This document shows, piece by piece, positions 53,573-61,783 of a stretch of 64,000 nucleotides of DNA (its first letter is position 1; the number at the start of each line of letters is the position of its first letter). Source of the DNA: Scatosoma sp900555925. GTDB taxonomy: Bacteria > Bacillota > Clostridia > Christensenellales > Borkfalkiaceae. The stretch spans positions 372,001 through 436,000 of the forward strand of contig CAUGYD010000001.1 of assembly GCA_959603585.1 (NCBI GenBank), read 5' to 3'. The translations under genes were made by a program, and so were the position numbers. The notes beneath the pieces are model-generated. The model searched no databases, was not told where the DNA came from, and saw nothing but the letters and a program-made list of their open reading frames with translations.

Positions 53573-53593
53573 TTTACACTCAAATTTACACTC
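53573..53593. repeat. Integrase-arm-like repeats, left pair
   Basis: TTTACACTC at 53573-53581 and 53585-53593, 12 bp apart. The reverse complement pair is at 53891-53910. Confidence 0.6.
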
Positions 53594-53660
53594 TTAAAAA
53601 GAATAAAAATTTCATTATTTTGCAAATATTTTATATATCCGAGAATGTATAGAACAAAAA

Positions 53661-53688
53661 AAGAACGAATTTTGAAAAATTCGTTCTT
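53661..53688. terminator. Terminator after tRNA-Arg
   Basis: AAGAACGAATTT / AAATTCGTTCTT with a 4-base loop. On the minus strand it begins a few bases after the tRNA CCA end and is followed by a T-run. Confidence 0.75.
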
Positions 53689-53693
53689 TTTCA

Positions 53694-53769
53694 TGGTGTG
53701 TCCGCCGGGGCTCGAACCCGGACCGGGAGCGTCGGAGGCTCTAATGGTATCCAATTCCACCACGGGCAC
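53694..53769 (-). tRNA. tRNA-Arg (CCG)
   Basis: Cloverleaf from the minus strand: acceptor GTGCCCG / CGGACAC with one mismatch, D-arm GTGG..CCAT, anticodon loop CTCCGAC giving anticodon CCG, T-arm CCGGG-TTCGAGC-CCCGG, discriminator A, encoded CCA. The anticodon stem has one end mismatch. Probable integration target of the element. Confidence 0.8.
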
Positions 53770-53890
53770 ATTTTGCATTTTTATGCGATATTTTCAAAAA
53801 TTTTCTAAAATATATACAGAAAACAAAATAGAAATTTCAGAAAATTCTTCTTTGGCTATTTTTTGCCGTCGGGTATCATTTTATCTCTCA

Positions 53891-53910
53891 GAGTGTAAAA
53901 AGAGTGTAAA
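53891..53910. repeat. Integrase-arm-like repeats, right pair
   Basis: GAGTGTAAA at 53891-53899 and 53902-53910, inverted relative to the pair at 53573-53593. The tRNA lies between the two pairs. Confidence 0.6.
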
Positions 53911-53964
53911 TTTTCATTTTGGATAAATGAAACCGCAATATATGGTATATAAAACTCTTGAAAT

Positions 53965-53980
53965 CCACAATATATTGTGG
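53965..53980. repeat. Perfect 16-bp palindrome
   Basis: CCACAATATATTGTGG, in the gene-free stretch between the tRNA and its partial copy. Operator or recombination-accessory site are both possible. Confidence 0.5.
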
Positions 53981-54002
53981 TTTGCTGTGGATAACATATT
54001 AC

Positions 54003-54043
54003 CGTCGGAGGCCTTTATGGTATCCAATTCCACTACGGGCACA
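54003..54043 (-). pseudogene. 5'-half copy of tRNA-Arg
   Basis: On the minus strand GTGCCCGTAGTGGAATTGGA and onward through CCTCCGACG (anticodon loop) repeats the first half of the tRNA at 53728-53769 with a few changes. Similarity stops just after the anticodon loop. Either an attachment-site scar or a decayed tRNA duplicate. Confidence 0.7.
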
Positions 54044-54343
54044 TTTCTATATCGTATTATTCTCATATCGAAGAACCGCCGCATATCGTTTAACAACAAC
54101 CAATATGCCGCGAGCCGCTTTCTTCGTCTGTCCGAAAAGACATTTCTCCCCGCAACAAATCCGATTTCAGCTTTCTTCCGCCGTTTTTCTCCGATTTATT
54201 CCGCCGACAAAAATGTACGGTTATATTTTACTCTTTTTTACTTCCTTTTTGCAAGCGTTTATGCTATAATATTTCAAAAAAGTAAAAAATTTTTTTGCCG
54301 CAATCGGATTTTTCTTCCGTGCGGCGAAAAAGGCGGTAGTTTT
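54044..54343 (+). promoter_or_regulatory. Upstream region of mnmA
   Basis: About 300 bases without a supported gene. An extended -10 (TGCTATAAT, TATAAT at 54265-54270) lies about 75 bases before the mnmA ATG; the -35 is weak. Nothing else recognised. Confidence 0.5.
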
Positions 54344-55429
54344 ATGGCAGAAACGGTAGTCGTCGGATTGAGCGGCGGCGTGGACAGTTCGGTTGCGGCG
54401 CTCCTTCTGAAAGAGCAGGGCTTCAACGTCATCGGGTTATATATGTTAAATTGGGAGGAAAGCGACGACAGCGGTCGATGCACGGCCGAAGAAGACTTCG
54501 CGGACGTGCGGCGCGTCTGCTCTCTCCTCGATATTCCCTACTATACGGTCAATTTTTCAAAAGAGTATCTCGACAGAGTCTTTTCCTATTTTCTCGCCGA
54601 ATACAAGGCGGGCAGAACGCCGAATCCCGACGTGCTCTGCAACCGGGAAATCAAATTCGGCCCCTTTCTCGAAGAGGCCGAAAAGCTGGGCGCAGATTAT
54701 ATCGCCACGGGACACTATTGCAAAATTTCTCATGAAAACGGTATCCACAGGCTCTTGAAAGCCGCGGATCAGAACAAGGATCAAACCTATTTCCTCAATC
54801 AGCTTTCCCAGCGTCAGCTGAAAAACGTCCTTTTCCCCTTACAGGATATCCAAAAGCCCGAAGTCAGAAAAATCGCGCTCGAAAACGGCCTTGCCACGGC
54901 GAAAAAAAAGGACAGCACGGGAATCTGCTTCATCGGAGAACGCAATTTCCGAAAATTCCTCAGCTCTTACCTGCCCGCCCAAAAAGGCAAAATCCTCGAC
55001 CTGACGGGAAAACAGGTCGGCGAACACATGGGGCTTATGTACTATACTTTGGGACAAAGGCGCGGATTAGACCTCGGAGGAATTAAAGGAGAAACGGAAC
55101 AGGGGCGCTGGTTTGTCGTGAAAAAGGACCTCGAAAACAATGTTTTATACGTCTCCCACGGCGACGAGTCCCCTTTGTATTCCAAATCCTGCGAGGTGAG
55201 CGGCTTCAACTGGATTCCCTTCCCCCCGAACGAGCGGGAATTCTCCTGCATGGCAAAATTCCGTTATCGTCAACCCGACCAAAAGGTTCGCGTCAAGATA
55301 AAGGAGGACGGAAACCTTCACATCAATTTTCAGGAGCCGCAGAGAGCGGTCACGGAAGGTCAGTACGCCGTTTTATACCGAGGCGAGGAATGTCTCGGCG
55401 GCGGCGTCATCGAGAGCGCGGAGTATTGA
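54344..55429 (+). CDS. mnmA: tRNA 2-thiouridylase MnmA
   Basis: 361 residues from the ATG at 54344; the longer upstream frame crosses the tRNA fragment and is not coding. PP-loop SGGVDSSVA (10-18), NPDVLCNREIKF with the first catalytic Cys, and STGICFIGER with the second. It thiolates U34 of tRNA-Lys, Glu and Gln using ATP and a persulfide donor. The 3' end overlaps the convergent permease gene by 23 bases. Confidence 0.95.
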   Translation: MAETVVVGLSGGVDSSVAALLLKEQGFNVIGLYMLNWEESDDSGRCTAEEDFADVRRVCSLLDIPYYTVNFSKEYLDRVFSYFLAEYKAGRTPNPDVLCNREIKFGPFLEEAEKLGADYIATGHYCKISHENGIHRLLKAADQNKDQTYFLNQLSQRQLKNVLFPLQDIQKPEVRKIALENGLATAKKKDSTGICFIGERNFRKFLSSYLPAQKGKILDLTGKQVGEHMGLMYYTLGQRRGLDLGGIKGETEQGRWFVVKKDLENNVLYVSHGDESPLYSKSCEVSGFNWIPFPPNEREFSCMAKFRYRQPDQKVRVKIKEDGNLHINFQEPQRAVTEGQYAVLYRGEECLGGGVIESAEY

Positions 55430-56342
55430 GCTTTCCGCGCTTTTTCCGTCTCGCGGAAAAATGCACGATCAGGTAATACGCCGCAGCGAGCAGGATGACC
55501 GAGCCGCCGAGCACGGCGACACAAACGGCGGGAGAGACGGAATTCCCGAAGAAATACAAATTGAAATCGAACGCGTCGCGAAGCGCGGAAACCGCTTCTG
55601 CCGGCGCGTATTTTGCTATTTCCTCCACCGCTCCGCCCATGAAAAAGCGGCGGAACAATACCGTCCCGTAAGTTCCGGGAATAAACATCACGAAATTGCG
55701 GATACCTGCGGCAAACTGGGAAATAGGCATATACGCGCCGCAGAGAAACCCGTACATGGAGGAAGCGATGGTGGCGGCGGCTCCGGCGGCGCCCTCCGTT
55801 TTCAAAAACGTCTCCACGATCACCGCGAGCAAGGCTCCGAACGTGGTACAAAGCACGAGATTTCCTAAGATAAGAAGCACGTCCGCCGCGGTCAAATACC
55901 AACCGCAGGCGGCGATATAGACAAATCCTATTGCCAAACAGACCAGACAGACCAAAAGCGTGGAAAATATCGTGGCTAAAAAATAGCTCCACGAGAGGAC
56001 GCTCGATTTCACGGGAGCGACGAGAAAATCGTCGATGCGCTTTTTCGCCTTATCCGAAACCATGACCGTCTGCGAGCAAAACGCCAGCGTTACGGACGAA
56101 ACGCCCAAAATAGAAGAAATCAGCCACCCCGCGACAAACCCGTTCACCAATTTATCGGGAAGTTCTATATCGGGAAGCGCCGAGGTCAAAGACGATACAT
56201 ATACGGAACGCAAAAAGGTTGCAAACAAAACGACGAGAATCAGCGGCGTGATGAGCGACATGAAAAAAGTCTGTTTGTCCTTGAAATATAATTTGATGTG
56301 TCTCGCCGTCAGACAGCGAAGATCCGTCAAGTCTTTACGCAT
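55407..56342 (-). CDS. ABC-2 type transporter permease
   Basis: 311 residues, about six membrane helices, with FFMSLITPLILVVLFATFLR at the start and GAYMPISQFAAGIRNFVMFIPGTYG near the ABC-2 signature region. It pairs with the ATPase upstream (8-base overlap). Likely drug or lipid exporter; substrate unknown. Confidence 0.85.
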   Translation of the reverse strand: MRKDLTDLRCLTARHIKLYFKDKQTFFMSLITPLILVVLFATFLRSVYVSSLTSALPDIELPDKLVNGFVAGWLISSILGVSSVTLAFCSQTVMVSDKAKKRIDDFLVAPVKSSVLSWSYFLATIFSTLLVCLVCLAIGFVYIAACGWYLTAADVLLILGNLVLCTTFGALLAVIVETFLKTEGAAGAAATIASSMYGFLCGAYMPISQFAAGIRNFVMFIPGTYGTVLFRRFFMGGAVEEIAKYAPAEAVSALRDAFDFNLYFFGNSVSPAVCVAVLGGSVILLAAAYYLIVHFSARRKKRGKLNTPRSR

Positions 56343-57264
56343 TTTCCGCTCCTCCCGATAATTGTTTTCCCGTCGCCTTCAAAAAGACGTCGTCCATCTT
56401 CCCCTTTTCCACCTCAAAATCCGAAAACGCTTCGGGATAGGCGAAAATCAGCCTTCGGACTTCCGCGACGTTCGGAATTTCAATGAGGACATGCCCCTCG
56501 CGTTCCTCCGAAAGCAATCCTTCCTTCTCAATCATGGAGAAAAGAGTTTCGTTCTTTTCGTACACTTTGATGAAATCGGACGCATAAGCGTTTTTCAATC
56601 CGACGGGCGTATCGCAGGCGACGACTTTTCCGCAGTCCAGAATCACCACGTAATCGGATTCGGCGGCCTCCTCCATGTAATGCGTCGTCAAAAATATAGT
56701 CAGCCCCGTCTCTTTCCGCAAATCGTTCAGGCAATTCCAGACCATGATTCTCGTCTGCGGGTCGAGCCCCGTCGTCGGTTCGTCGAGAATGAGAATTTTC
56801 GGCCGATGTAAAAGCGCGCGGGCAATATCGATCCGCCGCCGCTGTCCGCCCGACAGTTTCCCGAGCGGCCGCCGCAAAAGCCCTTTCAAATCCAGCCGTT
56901 TCGTCAAATCGTCCAGCGTTTCCGAATACCGTTTCCCCGTGAGCCCGTACAGCGCCGCGCGATAGCGGAGATTATCCCCCGCGGAAAGCTCCTTATCCAG
57001 AGCGCTCCCCTGAAACACGACGCCGAGTTTCGATTTTACCGCGTCGAGGTCATAGTCAATGTTTACGCCGTCTACGACTACCTCCCCCGAATCTTTCTCG
57101 CGCACGCCCGAAATAATGTCTATCGTCGTGCTCTTTCCCGCACCGTTCAGCCCCAGAAAAGAAAACAACTCCCCGTCCCGAACCTCGAAAGATACGTCGT
57201 CCACGGCTTTGACGTCTTTGAAATACTTTTTCAGATGTTCAACCTTAATAATCGCCTTTCCCAT
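56335..57264 (-). CDS. ABC transporter ATPase (DrrA/CcmA type)
   Basis: 309 residues from the ATG at 57264. Walker A GLNGAGKST, signature KLSGGQRRR, Walker B ILILDEPTTGLDP, H-loop TTHYMEEA. The C-terminal extension is as in daunorubicin-type exporters. The ATG shares its A with the TGA of the TetR gene (TGATG), so translation is coupled. Confidence 0.9.
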   Translation of the reverse strand: MGKAIIKVEHLKKYFKDVKAVDDVSFEVRDGELFSFLGLNGAGKSTTIDIISGVREKDSGEVVVDGVNIDYDLDAVKSKLGVVFQGSALDKELSAGDNLRYRAALYGLTGKRYSETLDDLTKRLDLKGLLRRPLGKLSGGQRRRIDIARALLHRPKILILDEPTTGLDPQTRIMVWNCLNDLRKETGLTIFLTTHYMEEAAESDYVVILDCGKVVACDTPVGLKNAYASDFIKVYEKNETLFSMIEKEGLLSEEREGHVLIEIPNVAEVRRLIFAYPEAFSDFEVEKGKMDDVFLKATGKQLSGGAENA

Positions 57265-57821
57265 CAAACCTCTTCCTTTAATTTGTTTTTTATTCCCTGA
57301 AATGCGTCCGTCAGCATACAATCGATCTGCTCTTCGGTAAACTCCGCGGTATCCGTCACGATCATGGATGCGATTCCGTGAACGAATATCCACATCTCCA
57401 AATAAAGTTTTTCCGATTTCTCCTTATTTAACTCCGACGCGGCGGCAGCCGCGGCGGAGATCCGCGGAGCATTCGGGTCCGCGGACGGAAACGCCGCCCC
57501 CTTTTTCGCCGACATGAACAACAGCCGAAACAAATTCGGCTCCCGACGCGCAAAACGGATATACGCTTTGCCCACCCCCTTGAAACCTTTCTCCTCTTTC
57601 AGCCCCTCTTCGATAAAAACTCCGTATATCTCGAATCCCCTCTTTACGACCGCTTCCTTTAATCCTTCCATATTCCCGAAACAAGAAAAAATCGGAGAGG
57701 TGGAACAGCTTAACCGCTTCGCCAAATCCCGAGCGTTCAGCCTCCCGAATCCCTTCTCCCGCACTTCCTCCAAAGCTCCGTTCAATATATCCTTCTCTTT
57801 TAATTTCGCTTTCGGCGGCAT
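57264..57821 (-). CDS. TetR-family repressor
   Basis: 185 residues. N-terminal HTH (DILNGALEEVREKGFGRLNA, then DLAKRLSCSTSPIFSCFGNM) and an all-helical ligand domain. First gene of a three-gene operon with the ABC exporter; it probably represses its own operon through the palindromes upstream. Confidence 0.9.
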   Translation of the reverse strand: MPPKAKLKEKDILNGALEEVREKGFGRLNARDLAKRLSCSTSPIFSCFGNMEGLKEAVVKRGFEIYGVFIEEGLKEEKGFKGVGKAYIRFARREPNLFRLLFMSAKKGAAFPSADPNAPRISAAAAAASELNKEKSEKLYLEMWIFVHGIASMIVTDTAEFTEEQIDCMLTDAFQGIKNKLKEEV

Positions 57822-57848
57822 ATCCGTTTTCCTCCGTAAAATATCATC

Positions 57849-57868
57849 TGTTATATAACATATGTTAT
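57849..57868. promoter_or_regulatory. Overlapping TetR operators
   Basis: Two overlapping perfect palindromes, TGTTATATAACA (57849-57860) and ATAACATATGTTAT (57855-57868), about 30 bases upstream of the tetR ATG, next to AT-rich promoter-like sequence. Confidence 0.7.
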
Positions 57869-58011
57869 TTTATAATGTTTTCGGAAAAAAGTCAAGCGTT
57901 TTGAACAAAAAAACGCCGTTTTACGGAGACGAAACAAAGACGGCGCGAAACGGGGTCGTTTTCAAAAACGTCAAACAAAGCGGTGAAGCAGATTTTTGCC
58001 GCACAGAAAAA

Positions 58012-58041
58012 AACCGAGACAACCTTTGGGTTGTCCCGGTT
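58012..58041 (-). terminator. Terminator after the SecB-like gene
   Basis: AACCGAGACAACC / GGTTGTCCCGGTT with one mismatch and a TTTG loop. On the minus strand a TTTTTTT run follows. Confidence 0.8.
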
Positions 58042-58046
58042 ATATA

Positions 58047-58141
58047 TACCGAACGATTCTGTTTTAATTAAATATACCGAACGATTGTGTTCGAGTCAAA
58101 CACACCGAGCGGTACGATTTTCGTCACGCGTACCGAACGAT
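58047..58141. repeat. Four units with exact 28-bp period
   Basis: TACCGAACGAT at 58047, 58075 and 58131, and the variant CACCGAGCGGT at 58103: exact spacing of 28 bp. The 17 bases between the cores differ. It lies between the SecB-like gene and its terminator, so it is transcribed. Confidence 0.75.
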
Positions 58142-58146
58142 ACGTC

Positions 58147-58596
58147 TCAGTTGAGCATTTCGGGATTCTCGAAGGAGAGAGTCGCGTTCTTTTCGCCCCT
58201 GTCCTCGGGGAACATGGTACCCGCGGGGATTACAGGGAGAATGAGGGGGTTGATGAAAGCGTTCGCCGTCAGAGCGGAAACCGCGCTTCTCAGGTAAGGA
58301 TACACGATTTCGGTGGTGCTGATGGCGAGAACCTGTCTGTCCTCGTCGGTCTTGACGTCCTCCGCCTCGAAAATGCCGACCAGACGCGCTTTCAGATTGA
58401 AGGGCTTGGGTTCGGTCTCGGTGGATTCCACTTTCACTTCGAGGGAAACGAAATAGAGCTTGTCGTTTTCCTGAACTCTTCTGATGGTACGGGAAAACTG
58501 GGGCTTGATTTCAAATTTCGTGTTTTTTTCCATTTTCACCCGATTGATGGTGTAAGAAAGTTCTTCGGCAGTAATGCCTCTCAATGCATATTTCAT
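58147..58596 (-). CDS. SecB-like protein-export chaperone
   Basis: 149 residues. The SecB fold is suggested by FEIKPQFSRTIRR, YFVSLEVKVESTE and especially TEIVYPYLRSAVSALTANAF followed by LILPVIPAGTMFPE. SecB-like proteins keep exported chains unfolded or serve as toxin-antitoxin chaperones; no toxin gene is adjacent. Monocistronic. Confidence 0.75.
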   Translation of the reverse strand: MKYALRGITAEELSYTINRVKMEKNTKFEIKPQFSRTIRRVQENDKLYFVSLEVKVESTETEPKPFNLKARLVGIFEAEDVKTDEDRQVLAISTTEIVYPYLRSAVSALTANAFINPLILPVIPAGTMFPEDRGEKNATLSFENPEMLN

Positions 58597-58634
58597 AATC
58601 GAATACCTCGTTATCGAATATTTTGATTTTTCTA

Positions 58635-58663
58635 ATTATACCATATCTTCCGCTTTTTGTCAA
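58635..58663 (-). promoter_or_regulatory. Promoter of the SecB-like gene
   Basis: TTGACA (58658-58663), 17-bp spacer, TATAAT (58635-58640): full consensus, 39 bases before the ATG. Confidence 0.85.
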
Positions 58664-58710
58664 TAGCGGATTGTAAATTCTTTCGTTTTATTTTATTTTT
58701 TCCCAACCGA

Positions 58711-58739
58711 TTGCTTTCGGGCGGAAAATATGCTATACT
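58711..58739 (+). promoter_or_regulatory. Promoter of the ABC-FtsX gene
   Basis: TTGCTT (58711-58716), 17-bp spacer, extended -10 TGCTATACT (TATACT 58734-58739). The leader is about 100 bases. Confidence 0.65.
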
Positions 58740-58846
58740 GTATACAATATGAACCATTAAGCGGGAAACTATGAGCGCGTTTCTCTTTCCGGAGATTTTC
58801 TTTCGGGGAAAGAAAACGCGGCTCGGCACTTTTAGGAGAAGAGAAT

Positions 58847-61774
58847 ATGTTGGAAGTCATTCACCTCACAAAACTCTACAAGACAAAGGGCGGCGCGGAC
58901 GTCCGGGCGCTGGACGACGTCTCCCTGCGCTTTCCCGAAAAGGGCATGGTCTTTCTTTTGGGACGGAGCGGAAGCGGAAAATCCACGCTTTTGAACGTCT
59001 GCGGCGGACTCGATTCCCCCACGTCGGGGGAAATCGTCGTCAAGGGCAGGAGCAGCAGGGACTTTACCCAAAGCGATTTCGACAGCTACCGCAACACCTT
59101 CGTGGGATTCGTGTTCCAGGAATACAATATTCTGGACGAATTTTCCGTCGAGGACAATATCGCGCTCGCGCTCGAACTACAAGGCAAGCCTAAGGACAAA
59201 AAGACGATAGAAAAGCTCCTTGCCGACGTGGATCTGTCGGGTTACGCAAAGCGCAAGCCCAACACCCTTTCGGGCGGACAGAAGCAGCGCATCGCGATCG
59301 CACGGGCGCTCGTCAAAAATCCCGAAATCATCATGGCGGACGAGCCGACGGGCGCGCTCGATTCCTCTACGGGGAAACAGGTGCTCGATACTTTGAAAAA
59401 GCTCTCGGAAAACAAACTCGTCATCGTCGTTTCCCACGACAGGGATTTCGCGGAACAGTACGGGGATCGCATCGTCGAACTCAAAGACGGAAAAATCATC
59501 TCCGACGTCAGCAAGGCGCGCGCGGAGAGCGCCGCTTTAAGCGCCAACCTCACGGTTTCGGGCGACACGCTCTGCGTGAAGTCGGGCGCGGCGCTTTCGG
59601 ATACCGATTTTGAGGCCGTAAAAGCCTTTCTGACGCGCACGGAGGGCAGCGTCGTCATCTCGGGCGACCAAAGGGAGATTTCGCTGTTTAAGCAGGTTTC
59701 AAGGCTTCAAGACGACGGTTCGAAAGAAGTGTTCCGCCCGACGGACGAAAAACAGACGCCGAAGAAAGAATATTCCCCCGACGACAGCAGATTTATCCGT
59801 TCCAAGCTCCCCGCGCGCCACGCGGTGAAAATAGGCATTTCGGGAATGAAATCCAAACCTCTGCGCCTGTTCTTCACCATACTCCTCTGTACGGTTTCTT
59901 TCGTCATGTTCGGACTCCTTTCCACCATGATGGTCTACGACGAAGAAGCGACGATGAAGAGCAATCTCCGCAGTTCCGACTACACGACGATGAGCGTTTC
60001 AAAGAGATATCGGATGACCGTCGAAAGAGGCGAAGGCGAAAATTTTTATTCTTGGAACCAAGACCAAGAAACGCCCTTTACGCCCGCCGAAGTCGAAGCA
60101 TACAGGGAACGGTTTCCCGGAGCTATGCCCGCAATCCGTTGGCAGAGTTCTTTCCATAACTCCAATCAGGGCAAAAGTGTCTATTATGAAAATATGAACC
60201 GCTATGTCCTCTCCGCCTCGGAAACGGATTTTTCCGAAAAAATGGTCTGCGGCGTTCTTCCCCAAGAGGACGACGAAATCTGCATTTCTTCTTATCAGGC
60301 CGACTGTTTCATAGAAAACGGACTTCTTGACCCCGAAACAAAGGAAGAATATACGCTCACGGACAGAAATTCCCTCATCGGAAAAAAAGCCGTGTTGAAC
60401 AATATTTCGTTCACGATTGTCGGTATATACGATTGCGGAAAAATCCCCTCTGCGTATGACGCCGTAAAAGATTCTACGGAATCCGCGGAAATAGATTATG
60501 ATTTACAATACTCTTTTCAAGAAGATATTAAAGCCTACGAAGCGGCTATATTTACAAATTCGTTTTTCGACAGCCTCAAAAGGACTTCTTCGGGAGAACG
60601 TCTGAGGGAGCTTTTTTCCTCAAAACAGGTCTACATACAGGCTTCCGACTATTATGACTGTTATTATGCCTCTTTCGGAAAATTCCGCGATAAAATTCCG
60701 GTTACATTTTTCGAGGAGGGAAAGACGCAGCCGGACAAGGGAGAAGTCGTCGTGCCTATCCGAACATTTTCGAAATTGCTCGAAATTGCGTTGGCAAACA
60801 GAATCCCCGACCTGACGGTAGAAGAACTTTGGGAGCTTGACCAACAATTAAATTACGGTTCATCTTCCGCGCCTTCTATCAACGATAAGCTTTTGGCGAT
60901 CGAACGGGGCTATAATGATTATACCGGTGAACCTCTCAGTGAAGAAATGACCTTGGAATATCTTTCCGATATATTTTCATTCATGAAAGAATGGGAACTT
61001 TCGCTGAAAGAGTTTACCTTGGAGGACTCTTACGAAAATCCCCTCCTCGATTATCCGTTAACCACCGTCGGAATCTCGTTAGCGAGCGGCTATTTATACA
61101 ATATTCCCGACTCGTATATCCTCACAGACGAGGAGACGGAGGAAATGTTAACCAAGGCACTTTATGACCCGAACGACGAACGGCAAATCACGAATTACAA
61201 AGTTCCCGAAGATGCCGTATACGACGCAATCATTCTCCCCTACGACCGCAGCGCCGCTCAGACGGATTTTCTCGCCGCGAATACGGGAAAATGGCAGGCA
61301 GACGACAGCGGAATCCGCCTCGATTGCGCGCTTGTAAGCGCTGTTCAAAACGCTTCTGGAATGGTGGATACTTTGTATAAAGTATTTCTCTATGCGGGGC
61401 TCGTTATAGCGGCGTTCTCCGCACTGCTGCTCTGTAATTTTATTTCCATATCCATTTCCTATAAGAAAAAGGAAATCGGCATTCTCCGCGCGGTCGGCGC
61501 GAGGAGCTTCGACGTATTCAAAATTTTCTTTTCGGAATCCCTCGTCATCTCCGTCATCTGTATCCTGCTCTCCTGCGCGGGCGGCATCGTTGCCTGCCAC
61601 TTCATCAACGCCGAGGTGAGCGCGCTTTTAGCGGGTGTTTCCATTTTCGTGTTCGGGCCTCTGTCCGTCCTCATGCTGGTGGACGTGGCGCTCGTCACGG
61701 CGCTCGTCGCCACATTCCTGCCCGTCTACCACACGGCAAAGAAAAAACCCGTCGAATCCATTCGCGCCCTGTAA
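58847..61774 (+). CDS. ABC ATPase-FtsX permease fusion
   Basis: 975 residues. Residues 1-225 are a LolD/MacB-type ATPase: GRSGSGKST, TLSGGQKQR, IIMADEPTGALD, SHDRDFAEQYGD. A linker follows, then one membrane helix (LFFTILLCTVSFVMFGLLS, about 350), a large external domain (about 375-850) and three C-terminal helices with the FtsX/MacB fold (SISYKKKEIGILRAVGARSFDVFKIF). Such proteins export or sense peptides or move lipoprotein signals. ATPase and permease are fused in the order ATPase first, unlike BceAB. Confidence 0.85.
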   Translation: MLEVIHLTKLYKTKGGADVRALDDVSLRFPEKGMVFLLGRSGSGKSTLLNVCGGLDSPTSGEIVVKGRSSRDFTQSDFDSYRNTFVGFVFQEYNILDEFSVEDNIALALELQGKPKDKKTIEKLLADVDLSGYAKRKPNTLSGGQKQRIAIARALVKNPEIIMADEPTGALDSSTGKQVLDTLKKLSENKLVIVVSHDRDFAEQYGDRIVELKDGKIISDVSKARAESAALSANLTVSGDTLCVKSGAALSDTDFEAVKAFLTRTEGSVVISGDQREISLFKQVSRLQDDGSKEVFRPTDEKQTPKKEYSPDDSRFIRSKLPARHAVKIGISGMKSKPLRLFFTILLCTVSFVMFGLLSTMMVYDEEATMKSNLRSSDYTTMSVSKRYRMTVERGEGENFYSWNQDQETPFTPAEVEAYRERFPGAMPAIRWQSSFHNSNQGKSVYYENMNRYVLSASETDFSEKMVCGVLPQEDDEICISSYQADCFIENGLLDPETKEEYTLTDRNSLIGKKAVLNNISFTIVGIYDCGKIPSAYDAVKDSTESAEIDYDLQYSFQEDIKAYEAAIFTNSFFDSLKRTSSGERLRELFSSKQVYIQASDYYDCYYASFGKFRDKIPVTFFEEGKTQPDKGEVVVPIRTFSKLLEIALANRIPDLTVEELWELDQQLNYGSSSAPSINDKLLAIERGYNDYTGEPLSEEMTLEYLSDIFSFMKEWELSLKEFTLEDSYENPLLDYPLTTVGISLASGYLYNIPDSYILTDEETEEMLTKALYDPNDERQITNYKVPEDAVYDAIILPYDRSAAQTDFLAANTGKWQADDSGIRLDCALVSAVQNASGMVDTLYKVFLYAGLVIAAFSALLLCNFISISISYKKKEIGILRAVGARSFDVFKIFFSESLVISVICILLSCAGGIVACHFINAEVSALLAGVSIFVFGPLSVLMLVDVALVTALVATFLPVYHTAKKKPVESIRAL

Positions 61775-61783
61775 CGATAATTT

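Noticed and set aside
1..53600. Complete conjugative element (ICE)
   Set aside because: PcfJ, MutS-I and methyltransferase-fold genes suggest it, but no T4SS, VirB4/VirD4 or classical relaxase genes are seen in the window.
53927..54343. 139-residue N-terminal extension of MnmA
   Set aside because: It would run through the tRNA fragment and AT-rich promoter; the normal MnmA start with the PP-loop is at 54344.
58047..58141. CRISPR array
   Set aside because: Repeats are 11 bases, degenerate, with 17-base gaps, and no cas gene is present.
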